In this document: in pieces, positions 17,056-24,465 of the stretch
Layout of the letters: every line of letters begins with the position of its first letter
How positions within the stretch are numbered: position 1 is the stretch's first letter
Assembly (NCBI GenBank): GCA_963775275.1
Contig: CAVZII010000005.1
Span: forward strand, 2,046,001-2,110,000
Origin: JANWHQ01 sp963775275
GTDB taxonomy: Bacteria > Pseudomonadota > Alphaproteobacteria > Caulobacterales > Caulobacteraceae
DNA length: 64,000 nucleotides
Direction of reading: 5' to 3'
The notes under the pieces: model-generated
Databases searched by the model: none
Told to the model about the DNA's origin: nothing
The model's input: only the letters and a program-made list of their open reading frames with translations
Position numbers and translations under genes: made by a program

Positions 17056-17967
17056 ATGCAGGACGTGGAAGGCAAGGTGGCCTTCATCACCGGCGGGGCC
17101 TCCGGCATCGGGCTCGGCGCCGCGCGGGCCTTCGTCGACGCCGGCATGAAGGTGGTCATGGCCGACGTGCGGCCCGACAATATCGAGAAGGCCCTGACCG
17201 GATTCGAGGAGCGCCAGCAGCTGCAGAGCGTGCACGCCATCGAGCTCGACGTCACCGACCGCGAGGCCTACGCCCGCGCCGCCGAAAAGACCGTCGAGCG
17301 GTTCGGCAAGGTCCACGTGCTCTTCAGCAACGCCGGCATGGGCGTCGGCGGCCCGGTCAAGCAGGCCACCTTCAACGACTGGGACTGGGGGATCGGGGTG
17401 ATGATCACCGGCGTGGTCAACGGCCTCGTGACCTTCCTGCCCTACCTCTTGGAGCACGGCGAGGGCGGGCACGTCCTGTCCACCTCCTCCATGTCGGCGG
17501 TGATCCCGATCCCCAACGCCACCATCTACACCACCGCCAAGGCGGCGATGATGGGCATGGCTGAGTCCATGCGCGCCGAGCTCGCGCCCGACAACATCGG
17601 GGTCTCGGTGTTCTGCCCGGGGCCCGTGCAGTCCAACATCCACGAGAGCGCCAGGACCCGCCCGGCGAAGTACCAGAACGCCGCCGCCAGCGAGCGCGAG
17701 CGCCAGCTCGCCAATCGCCCGGTCAATCCCCTGTGGATGGACGCCGACGAGTGCGGCCAGCGGATCCTGAACGGCATCCGCCGCAACGACCTCTACATCT
17801 TCACCCATCCGGAGTTCGCGCCGGGCGCGCGCGAGCACTACGAGGCGATCCTGTCGTCCTTCCCGCACGAGAAGATCAACACCGAACGGGCCCGCGAGAT
17901 CGGCTTCCTGCTCGACAACCCGATCTTCCGCGAAACCATCAAGCAGAACCGGGAGAACCCGCTTTGA
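17056..17967 (+). CDS. SDR-family dehydrogenase, LigD-like C-alpha dehydrogenase group
   Basis: A 303-residue classical SDR: TGGASGIGLG cofactor loop, SNAG, catalytic Ser in STSSMS and YTTAK (Tyr-X3-Lys). The product is longer than typical SDRs, with a C-terminal LYIFTHPEFAPGAREHYEAI block. That block resembles the C-terminal block of Sphingobium LigD (remembered as LYIIPYPEVREGLEKHFQAI), a dehydrogenase oxidising the benzylic alcohol of beta-aryl-ether lignin dimers. Two paralogues are at 39698 and 53633. ligK follows 133 bp downstream on the same strand. The lignin-dimer role is an inference from similarity and context. Confidence 0.85.
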   Translation: MQDVEGKVAFITGGASGIGLGAARAFVDAGMKVVMADVRPDNIEKALTGFEERQQLQSVHAIELDVTDREAYARAAEKTVERFGKVHVLFSNAGMGVGGPVKQATFNDWDWGIGVMITGVVNGLVTFLPYLLEHGEGGHVLSTSSMSAVIPIPNATIYTTAKAAMMGMAESMRAELAPDNIGVSVFCPGPVQSNIHESARTRPAKYQNAAASERERQLANRPVNPLWMDADECGQRILNGIRRNDLYIFTHPEFAPGAREHYEAILSSFPHEKINTERAREIGFLLDNPIFRETIKQNRENPL

Positions 17968-17972
17968 GCAGC

Positions 17973-18095
17973 TGTTCCGATCTCCTCTCCCATGGGCAGA
18001 GGAAGGGACCCATTGCGCAGCAATGGGAAGGTGAGGGGTTAAGCCCTCGCCTCCCTAGCCCCTCATCTCCCCGCGCCTGCGGCCCACGGGAGAAG
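17973..18095. repeat. Mosaic intergenic repeat (CCTCTCCC family), copy a
   Basis: The segment is a chain of short hairpins: CCTCTCCC-like arms, a CCCATTGC/GCAATGGG hairpin, then GGTGAGGGG and CCCCTCATC. The first 55 bases are nearly identical to the start of the copy at 53480. It lies between the SDR and ligK genes and ends just before the ligK ribosome site. Confidence 0.75.
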
Positions 18096-18100
18096 ACAAG

Positions 18101-18787
18101 ATGAGCATCGTCGTCCGCAACACCCCCCGCGCCGACAAGGCCGTCATCGAGGGCTTCACGGGCATCGGCGTCGCCACGGTGCACGAGGCCCAGGGCCGCA
18201 TCGGGCTGCTCGGCTCCCACATGCGGCCGATCTACCGGCCCTGCCACGTGGTGGGCTCGGCGGTGACCTGCGAGGTCGCCCCCGGCGACAACTGGATGAT
18301 CCACGTGGCGGTCGAGCAGTGCAGCCCCGGCGACGTCCTGGTGGTCGCGCCCACCAGCCCCTGCGAGGACGGCTACTTCGGAGATCTGTTGGCCGGCTCC
18401 CTGATGGCGCACGGCGTGCGCGCCCTGGTCATCGAGGCCGGCGTGCGCGACGCCTCCACACTCACCGAGATGAAGTTCCCGGTCTGGTCCAAGGCCATCT
18501 TCGCCCAGGGCACGGTGAAGGAGACCATCGGCAACGTGAACACGCCGATCGTCTGCGCCGGCCAGCTGGTCAATCCCGGCGACCTGATCGTGGCCGACGA
18601 CGACGGCGTCGTCGTGGTCCGCCGCAAGGACGCGGCCGAGGTCCTGAAGAAGAGCCAGGCCCGCGAGGCGAAGGAGGCCGCCGTGCGCGAGCGCCTGAAC
18701 GCGGGCGAGCTCGGCATGGACATCTACGGCTACCGCCCGCGGCTCGAGGCCAAGGGGCTCAAGTACGTGGACTGGCAGGGCGATTAG
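18101..18787 (+). CDS. ligK: 4-Carboxy-4-hydroxy-2-oxoadipate aldolase / oxaloacetate decarboxylase (LigK, RraA-like)
   Basis: A 228-residue RraA-fold aldolase. It matches LigK/GalC/ProA: ATVHEAQGRIGLLGSHMRPIY, the phosphate/metal site PGDNWMIHVAVEQCSPGD, DGYFGDLLA, IEAGVRD and VADDDGVVVV. The enzyme splits CHA to pyruvate and oxaloacetate in the last step of the protocatechuate 4,5-cleavage and gallate pathways, using a divalent metal. This supports LigAB acting on protocatechuate. GGAGAAG precedes the ATG. Its 3' end overlaps the convergent TetR gene by 29 bp. Confidence 0.92.
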   Translation: MSIVVRNTPRADKAVIEGFTGIGVATVHEAQGRIGLLGSHMRPIYRPCHVVGSAVTCEVAPGDNWMIHVAVEQCSPGDVLVVAPTSPCEDGYFGDLLAGSLMAHGVRALVIEAGVRDASTLTEMKFPVWSKAIFAQGTVKETIGNVNTPIVCAGQLVNPGDLIVADDDGVVVVRRKDAAEVLKKSQAREAKEAAVRERLNAGELGMDIYGYRPRLEAKGLKYVDWQGD

Positions 18788-19361
18788 CCAGCGCCATGAA
18801 GGCGGCGACGATCACCTCGTCCGTGACCAGCGAGGGGGTCAGCCCTTTCTGGCAGAGCAGGCCGTCGATCATGGCGTCGATGAGCACCACGAACTGCTCC
18901 ATCGGCATGCCCGTGTCAGCCTCGTCCATGACGGCGCGCCAGCGCTCGGCGATGGCGCTGTAGCGCTCCGTCGTCCGTAGCTCGATCTCGGCCCGTACCT
19001 GCGGATGGGTTGCTGCATGGATGTGCAGCTCGTGGAACAGCAATCCGCGCGACGCGGCCGTGGGCAGGAATGCGATCACCGCTTCGCCCACGATCCTCAT
19101 CTGCTCTTGGAAGGTCGCGCCCGGCCTGAGCCGGGCGTCCACGCCGAGGGCGGGCTTTTCGAAGATGGCGAGGAACAGGTCTTCCTTGCCCTTGAAGTTG
19201 CCGTAGATGGCGCCGGTGGTCATGCCGGCGCGGCGCGCGACCTCGTCCAGCGTCGCGCCATGGAAGCCGCGCTGGGCGAACAGTTCCGCCGCCGCCTCGA
19301 CAAGCTTGGAGCGGGTGCCTGCGCGCTTCGATCCGGGCGGCGGAAGGCCTTCTGGGTCCAT
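18759..19361 (-). CDS. TetR-family transcriptional regulator
   Basis: A 200-residue TetR protein. The N-terminal HTH reads LVEAAAELFAQRGFHGATLDEVARRAGMTTGAIYGNFKGKEDLF (at about residues 20-63). The C-terminal ligand domain is unremarkable. It overlaps the 3' end of ligK tail-to-tail. Upstream it faces the alpha/beta hydrolase gene, and a strong inverted repeat lies between the two starts, so it probably controls itself and that hydrolase. The ligand is unknown. Confidence 0.9.
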   Translation of the reverse strand: MDPEGLPPPGSKRAGTRSKLVEAAAELFAQRGFHGATLDEVARRAGMTTGAIYGNFKGKEDLFLAIFEKPALGVDARLRPGATFQEQMRIVGEAVIAFLPTAASRGLLFHELHIHAATHPQVRAEIELRTTERYSAIAERWRAVMDEADTGMPMEQFVVLIDAMIDGLLCQKGLTPSLVTDEVIVAAFMALANRPASPRT

Positions 19362-19371
19362 GTACGATTTG

Positions 19372-19400
19372 TAATGGCGATTATTATGTAACCGCCATTA
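19372..19400. promoter_or_regulatory. TetR operator candidate between divergent genes
   Basis: Arms TAATGGCG (19372-19379) and CGCCATTA (19393-19400) are perfectly inverted; extending inward, 11 of 13 positions match. The site is AT-rich and lies between the TetR start and the hydrolase start, the usual position for autoregulation plus control of the divergent gene. Confidence 0.65.
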
Positions 19401-19440
19401 TATTCCTGCAGCGCGATCCATTGGGAGACGGGAGGACGCC

Positions 19441-20463
19441 GTGGTCAAGCTTCATCGCCGCACTGTGCTGCGCTGGACTGCAGCCAGCGCCCTCTTCGTT
19501 CCGGGCGGGGTCATGGCCGCAGCCCCCGCCGCGCCTCCTCTGAACGAGCAAGGCTTCGTCCGCATCGGCGGCATCGACCAGTGGATCGCGATCCAGGGTC
19601 CCGGCGGCGCCAGCCCGGTCATCCTCTACCTGCACGGCGGGCCGGCCGAGGCGCAGTCGCCGTTCCTGAAGGAGTTCGCGCCCTGGGAGCAGGACTTCAC
19701 CGTCGTGAACTGGGACCAGCGCGGCTCGGGCAAGACCTTCGGCAGGAACGGGCCTTCGACGCCGGACATGACCCCCGAGCGGATGGCCGAGGACGCCATC
19801 GAGGTCGCCGAGCACGTCTGTCGCCAACTCGGCAAGTCCAGGCTCGTGCTCGTGGGCCAGTCCTGGGGCGCGTTGCTCGGCCTCATGGCTGTGAAGCGGC
19901 GACCCGGTCTGTTCCACGCTTTCGTGGGCACGGGTCAGCCGGTGAGCTGGGAGTTGACCGTGCGGGACGGGGAGCGCTGGGCCCGAAGCCAGGCCGCCGC
20001 CCAGGGCGACACGGCCGGGCTCGCGGCCCTGGACGAGGCGGACAAGCTGCCCATCACCGACCTGCGGCGGATCATGGCCATGGCCAAGTGGCGGATGTCG
20101 CCCTCGGACCTCGACTACCTCAAGATCCAGGCGGACTTCATGGGACCGACGCCGCCGACCGAAGGCGACGCGGCGGACTGGAGCCGCGGCGGGGCGTTCT
20201 CCATTCCCAAGCTCGCCCCGTTCCTGACGACGTTCGACGTCCGCACGCTCGGAGAGGATTTCGCCCTGCCCATCGTCGTGATCCAGGGCCGCGACGACCA
20301 CGTCGTGTCGTTCGAGGCGGCCAGGGCATGGGTCGGCGAGCTCAAGGCTCCGGCCAAGGCGTTCGTCCCGATCGACGGCGGCCACTTCGCCTGTTTCACC
20401 AACCCGGAAGGGTTCGTCGGGGCCCTGCGCGCCCACGTCCTGCCCCTCGTGCGCGAGGGTTGA
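19441..20463 (+). CDS. Exported alpha/beta hydrolase, proline iminopeptidase-like
   Basis: A 340-residue alpha/beta hydrolase. The N-terminus has a twin-arginine-like signal (HRRTVLRW, then a hydrophobic stretch ending in AAAPA), suggesting Tat export. The oxyanion motif is HGGPA, the nucleophile elbow GQSWG, the acid in GRDDHV and the histidine in GGHFA. The WDQRGSGKT segment is typical of prolyl iminopeptidases, but many such proteins hydrolyse esters. The start is GTG with GGGAGG upstream. It is divergent from, and probably regulated by, the TetR gene. Confidence 0.85.
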   Translation: MVKLHRRTVLRWTAASALFVPGGVMAAAPAAPPLNEQGFVRIGGIDQWIAIQGPGGASPVILYLHGGPAEAQSPFLKEFAPWEQDFTVVNWDQRGSGKTFGRNGPSTPDMTPERMAEDAIEVAEHVCRQLGKSRLVLVGQSWGALLGLMAVKRRPGLFHAFVGTGQPVSWELTVRDGERWARSQAAAQGDTAGLAALDEADKLPITDLRRIMAMAKWRMSPSDLDYLKIQADFMGPTPPTEGDAADWSRGGAFSIPKLAPFLTTFDVRTLGEDFALPIVVIQGRDDHVVSFEAARAWVGELKAPAKAFVPIDGGHFACFTNPEGFVGALRAHVLPLVREG

Positions 20464-20494
20464 GCCCAGCCTGGAGTCCCGCCGCGGCCGTGCG

Positions 20495-21193
20495 TCAGCT
20501 CCCCTGGCGCGCCGGCTCCATCCCCTGCTCGCGCTTGGTCGCGTCGGCCTGCGGGGCGGCCAGGAAGGCGATCAGGGCCTGCGTCTCGGCCGGATGTTCT
20601 GACCGCGCGCAGACTCCGGCGGAGAAGATGGTCGTCGCCTGGATCTGCGGCGGCAGCGGCCCGACCACCTCCACGCCCGGCGCGTGGATCAGCTCGCTGA
20701 GCTGCTGGAACCCGAGCTCGGCGTCCCCGTCGGCGACCAGCTTGCCCACGGGCGTGCCCGGCGGCGCCTTGACCAGCCGGTCGGATCCGGCCGGCATCCC
20801 CCATGTCGCGCAGAGCTTCAGGAGGTGGTCGCCGCTGGGCCCGGTGGAATAGCCGACCCGCCGGGCCGCCAGCACGGCGCGCCGCACCGCCGCCTCGCTG
20901 CCGATGTCCGGCTTCTGGGCGCCGGCGCGCACGGCGATCGCCATGCCCGAGCGGGTGAAGCCGCGCACGCTGCCCACCCGCAGATGTCCCTCGGCCTCGA
21001 GCTCGGCCATGACGCCCGAGGCCAGCACCACCATGTCCACGGCCTCGCCGGCGCGGACCAGGCGGGCCGCGTCCACGCCGCCCATGGACCGGATGTCGAC
21101 CGCCTGGCCGCTCTCCGCCTCGTAGCGGCGGGCCAGCTCGCCGAGGATCAGGCGCGTGGCCATGGACGAGATGCCTGTGAGCGCCGCGGTCAT
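20495..21193 (-). CDS. ModA-like substrate-binding domain protein without signal peptide
   Basis: A 232-residue protein with a type-2 periplasmic-binding fold like ModA: LILGELARRYEAESGQAVDIRSMGG, VDMVVLASGVM, RVGYSTGPSGDHLLKL, and GDAELGFQQLSELIHAPGVE. No signal peptide is visible in the first 15 residues, so it may be cytoplasmic. No ABC permease or ATPase is nearby. Such orphan ModA-like proteins occur beside aromatic ring-cleavage genes, and their function there is unknown. GGGAG precedes the ATG. Confidence 0.8.
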   Translation of the reverse strand: MTAALTGISSMATRLILGELARRYEAESGQAVDIRSMGGVDAARLVRAGEAVDMVVLASGVMAELEAEGHLRVGSVRGFTRSGMAIAVRAGAQKPDIGSEAAVRRAVLAARRVGYSTGPSGDHLLKLCATWGMPAGSDRLVKAPPGTPVGKLVADGDAELGFQQLSELIHAPGVEVVGPLPPQIQATTIFSAGVCARSEHPAETQALIAFLAAPQADATKREQGMEPARQGS

Positions 21194-21240
21194 GGTCCTT
21201 GCTCCCTGCCTCCAGCCCCGCACATCCCCGCGAAAGCGGG

Positions 21241-21387
21241 GACCCAGGCTTTTTTGTTGCTCCTGCTTCCTGCTAAGCCGGGTCGGCGAGGATGAACACC
21301 AGGAATCCCGCCTTCTCGGGAACGAGTGGAGGACGCGTGACCACCTACGACTACGTCATCGTCGGCGCGGGCTCGGCCGGCTGCGTC
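21241..21387 (+). repeat. Left copy of duplicated GMC promoter and 5' end
   Basis: Two blocks are shared with 27138-27288. The first runs from the ACCCAGGCTTTTTT stretch through 21264-21290, where 27 bases are identical to 27160-27186. The second is 21328-21387, which matches 27229-27288 with one mismatch. About 40 unrelated bases separate the blocks. The second block holds the ribosome site, GTG start and the first 17 codons of the GMC oxidoreductase. An exact match at silent positions implies recent duplication. Confidence 0.85.
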
Positions 21388-21594
21388 CTACCGGGCTCGG
21401 TCGCCGCCGAGGTGGCCGGCATCAAGGACCCCATGTCGGTCAAGAGCCTGGAGGTGGAGCACCCCACCGGCTTCTTCACCGTCGTCATGGAGGTGGAGCT
21501 CGAGGGCAACGACGTCCAGGTTGGCCGCGCGGCCCTGCTGCGCACGGCCAGGAAGCTCATGCAAGGCCAGGTGTTCGTGCCGGCCCCGGTCTAG
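21337..21594 (+). pseudogene. Chimeric remnant: GMC oxidoreductase start fused to PrpF-family C-terminus
   Basis: The first 17 residues (TTYDYVIVGAGSAGCV) are those of the GMC gene at 27238. At about 21388 the frame continues in-frame into a different protein: LPGSVAAEV, then LEVEHPTGFF and LRTARKLMQGQVFVPAPV. This is the C-terminal end of the PrpF/DUF453 isomerase family, which includes 4-oxalomesaconate tautomerase of the gallate and protocatechuate pathway. With 85 residues it lacks both catalytic domains and cannot be functional. It marks a recombination junction. Confidence 0.78.
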
Positions 21595-21757
21595 GGCGGA
21601 CCCCAATAATTCTGTTCATCCCGGCGAACGCTGGGACCCAGGGATTACGCCTTCGCCGGCAGACATCGCGGGATTGATCTTCACTGCAACCGCCGCGATA
21701 GTACGCAGGGGGTCTCGGCTTGCTGCGGCCTGGACGTGCCTGCGCGCTGGAGGCCTG

Positions 21758-22406
21758 ATGATCTCGCCCAGAGAGCTGCCCACCCGTGAGACCGCCCTGC
21801 CGGACCGTCCCGACCGGGTCCAGACCGACGAACTCCACTACGTCAGCGGCCAACCCCTCGACGGCCCGTTCCCCGCCAATGCGCAGACGGCCATGTTCGC
21901 CATGGGCTGCTTCTGGGGCGCCGAACGGCTGTTCTGGGAGACTTCGCGGTGTATTCGTCACGGCGGTGGGATTCGCCGGTGGCTTCACCGCCAATCCCAC
22001 CTACAAGGATGTGTGCAGTGGCCTAACGGGCCATGCCGAGGTCGTCCGGATAGTGTTCAACCCCGGCCTGATTTCCTACGAGGCTTTGCTCAAGTTGTTC
22101 TGGGAGAACCACAATCCCACCGAAGGCATGCAGCAGGGCGTGGACGTGGGAACCCAGTACCGCTCGGCTGTATACTGGTTCGATGAGGCCCAGCGGGGCG
22201 CGGCCAAGACCAGCCTGAAAGACTACGAGACCGCCCTCCGGGACCGCGGTTTTGGCCGCATCACCACCGAGATCGCCCCAGCGCCCCCCTTCCATTTCGC
22301 CGAGGCCTACCACCAAGCCTACCTGGCCAAGACCAAGGCCGGCTATTGCGGCATGAATGGCACAGGCGTCAGCTGCCCGATCCGCCCCAAGGACCACCCT
22401 TTATGA
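21758..22406 (+). pseudogene. msrA: Peptide methionine sulfoxide reductase MsrA, frameshifted
   Basis: The N-terminal part reads in one frame up to MFAMGCFWGAERLFWET, including the catalytic cysteine motif GCFWGAER. From about 21945 the protein continues in the next frame (GVFVTAVGFAGGFTANPTYK through DVGTQYRSAVYW and YHQAYLAK to a C-terminal NGTGVSCPI). One extra base explains the break. Repaired, the product would be about 215 residues, the normal size. MsrA reduces methionine-S-sulfoxide. The gap 21597-21757 before it carries a CATCCCGGCGAA-type repeat. Confidence 0.82.
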
Positions 22407-22462
22407 CCTCAACACAGTCCGACCCCCGCATATTACCCCGCGCTGCCTAGGAGGACGACCTC

Positions 22463-23521
22463 TTGCCCCTCGCCGATCTTCTGGATTGCGAAGGCGCGCA
22501 CAGCGACCCTCCCAGCTCCGGCTGCAGCCTTCTCAGGGCTACCCTGTTCAACATCCACGTCGGCCTTGACCGTCGCCACCTGGATCCCGCGGCCGTCCGC
22601 GATGTGTTCGACGACATGCTGGATGTTCTAGGAACGACGCGGGCCCGGCGGGGCTCGCCGCCTGACATCGACGAGGCCTACCGCATCCTGGCCGAGGTGC
22701 TGACCACGGCCGGACCGCGCCTGTTCTTCGCCAGAACCGACCCGATCAACAACCATGTCGATTGCCGGCTCGTCACGATCCAGCCCAGTTGGGCCTTCGG
22801 CTTCTGGCTAGACGGCCTGTCGCACGAGGCCAGGACCGGGATCCACACCGCCGCAGTCGCGCACCAGGTCGTCCAGCTGTTCGCCCAGCGCGAGAACCGT
22901 CTGCCAGGTGCCCGCATAGGCATCCCTGGCGAGCCCCTCTGGCTAACCCCCAGCATTGGCGCCGTGCGCCAGATGATCGACATGGCCTTCCAGGCTCAGT
23001 ACGACGCTGGCTACGGAGCCCTGGAAGGTGCCGACTATGCCCAGCGGTTGCGCGATCTTCTGGGCCTGCAAAAACGCACCTACCCGGACCGGACCGTGGC
23101 CATGATCGCCAGCAACACCGTCGGCGAGCTGCAGGCATCTGCTGTCTCCGCCGCGGCCACAGCAGCAGCCGAGGGCCGTCCCATCCGCCGTCCGCTGGCG
23201 GCGCCCACCCAGTTCGACGCCCGGGACTATCCCAGGTTCCGCCACTGGCCTTTCGCCGATGGCCAGGTCGAGCACGACTATGGCCGCACTTGGGACCTCG
23301 CCGACGATGCCGGCGACGAGCTGGGCGGCGCGCCCGAGCTGGTCAGCGCGGCCCTGGACCCGGACCAGATCGGGCGGGTGATCTCGCTGGGTCTGGTCAC
23401 CTCCCCGTCGACGCCCGAGGATGAGGTGGCCGAGCGGACGCCCGGTTCGCGCAAGCGCTCTGCCGCGATGCGAACTCTGGAATCTCTGGTCGCAGCCCTG
23501 ACCAGGAGACTGGCGACATGA
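22463..23521 (+). CDS. Unrecognised protein A of three-gene island operon
   Basis: A 352-residue protein I do not recognise. It starts with TTG eight bases after a strong AGGAGG, and no ATG competes. Visible features are no signal peptide or membrane segment, a mixed alpha/beta N-terminal region (FARTDPINNHVDCRLVTIQP, WAFGFWLDGLSHEA), a central helical part, and a polar, acidic C-terminal third (WPFADGQVEHDYGRTWDLAD). Its stop overlaps the next start (ATGA), so the two are translationally coupled. It lies in the accessory island between the duplicated GMC ends. Confidence 0.75.
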   Translation: MPLADLLDCEGAHSDPPSSGCSLLRATLFNIHVGLDRRHLDPAAVRDVFDDMLDVLGTTRARRGSPPDIDEAYRILAEVLTTAGPRLFFARTDPINNHVDCRLVTIQPSWAFGFWLDGLSHEARTGIHTAAVAHQVVQLFAQRENRLPGARIGIPGEPLWLTPSIGAVRQMIDMAFQAQYDAGYGALEGADYAQRLRDLLGLQKRTYPDRTVAMIASNTVGELQASAVSAAATAAAEGRPIRRPLAAPTQFDARDYPRFRHWPFADGQVEHDYGRTWDLADDAGDELGGAPELVSAALDPDQIGRVISLGLVTSPSTPEDEVAERTPGSRKRSAAMRTLESLVAALTRRLAT

Positions 23522-24465
23522 TCCGGCGTCTTTGGCCCATCGGCGTCGACGAGCGGCCGCGAAATCGCGCCTCCCTCGCCAAAGCAGACACGGCCGGCTT
23601 CCGCGAATGGCTGCGCAACTCGGTCCTTTCCTGGACCGAAGCCGCCGACGACGGCGAGCGGGTCTCCGCGTTCGCTCCTCTGGTCCTCTCGCCGACCGAG
23701 CCGGCCCGGCAGTTCTCCGCCTGGGCTGCCGGACTGCCAATCGACGTTCGAGCGCGCGTGCGTGTGGCCCTGAGCGAGGTGATCGAGTGCTGGGACCCTG
23801 GCATGGAGCCCCGGGCCACCATCCTGCTCGTCCGGTTTGCGGCCTACGTGGGCTGCCGCCGCGCTGCGGCATGCATCATGGGACTGTTCGCCAAGCCGGT
23901 CGGCGGGACCGAGCTAGAAAGGCGCGACCTGGCCGAGGCGGCGGCGGACTTCGGCCGCCAGCATGCCACCCCCCAGGAGGCGCGCGCCCTGGCCTATCGA
24001 CTGCGCGAGATCGGGCTCGACGTTCCCACTGCGGCCGTCGTGCTGCTGTCCCACGCTGCCAAGGTCTATGGCGCCGACATCGTCGACGACTTCGCCTGCC
24101 TCGCCCCTGACGTGGTCGAAAACGACCCGGACGCCGACCCGCGCGTGGTCATGGCCCTACGCCGCTTCGCTGCCAACTCCCTGGTGGACATCCTTGGCGT
24201 CCAGCACGCCTACGTCCTGGCGCTGAAGGCCCAGGCCCGTAGGGCGCCCGAGCTGCGCGCGGCCCTTTGTCAGCACCGGCTGCAGCTGATGACCCAGACC
24301 GGCCAGAATGTGATCCTGCGCGACCGGCTGACCAACAAGAATACCCGAGTGGATGTGTCCGGCGCACGGCCCGGGATCATCAACCAGCCGCCGGCTATGG
24401 CCTTGCTCGACCAAATGGCCCGCCGCTACGACCTCGACGAGCGGCTGCGGCGAGGCCGCAGATGA
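23518..24465 (+). CDS. Unrecognised helical protein B of three-gene island operon
   Basis: A 315-residue protein without a family I can name. It appears almost wholly alpha-helical, with repeated helix pairs around ATILLVRFAAYVGCRRAAACIM and PRVVMALRRFAANSLVDILG, possibly HEAT-like; the C-terminus is basic (LDERLRRGRR). No signal peptide is seen. ATG overlaps the stop of protein A by four bases, and its own TGA overlaps the ATG of protein C by four, so all three are one tightly coupled operon. A scaffold or adaptor role is a guess. Confidence 0.75.
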   Translation: MIRRLWPIGVDERPRNRASLAKADTAGFREWLRNSVLSWTEAADDGERVSAFAPLVLSPTEPARQFSAWAAGLPIDVRARVRVALSEVIECWDPGMEPRATILLVRFAAYVGCRRAAACIMGLFAKPVGGTELERRDLAEAAADFGRQHATPQEARALAYRLREIGLDVPTAAVVLLSHAAKVYGADIVDDFACLAPDVVENDPDADPRVVMALRRFAANSLVDILGVQHAYVLALKAQARRAPELRAALCQHRLQLMTQTGQNVILRDRLTNKNTRVDVSGARPGIINQPPAMALLDQMARRYDLDERLRRGRR

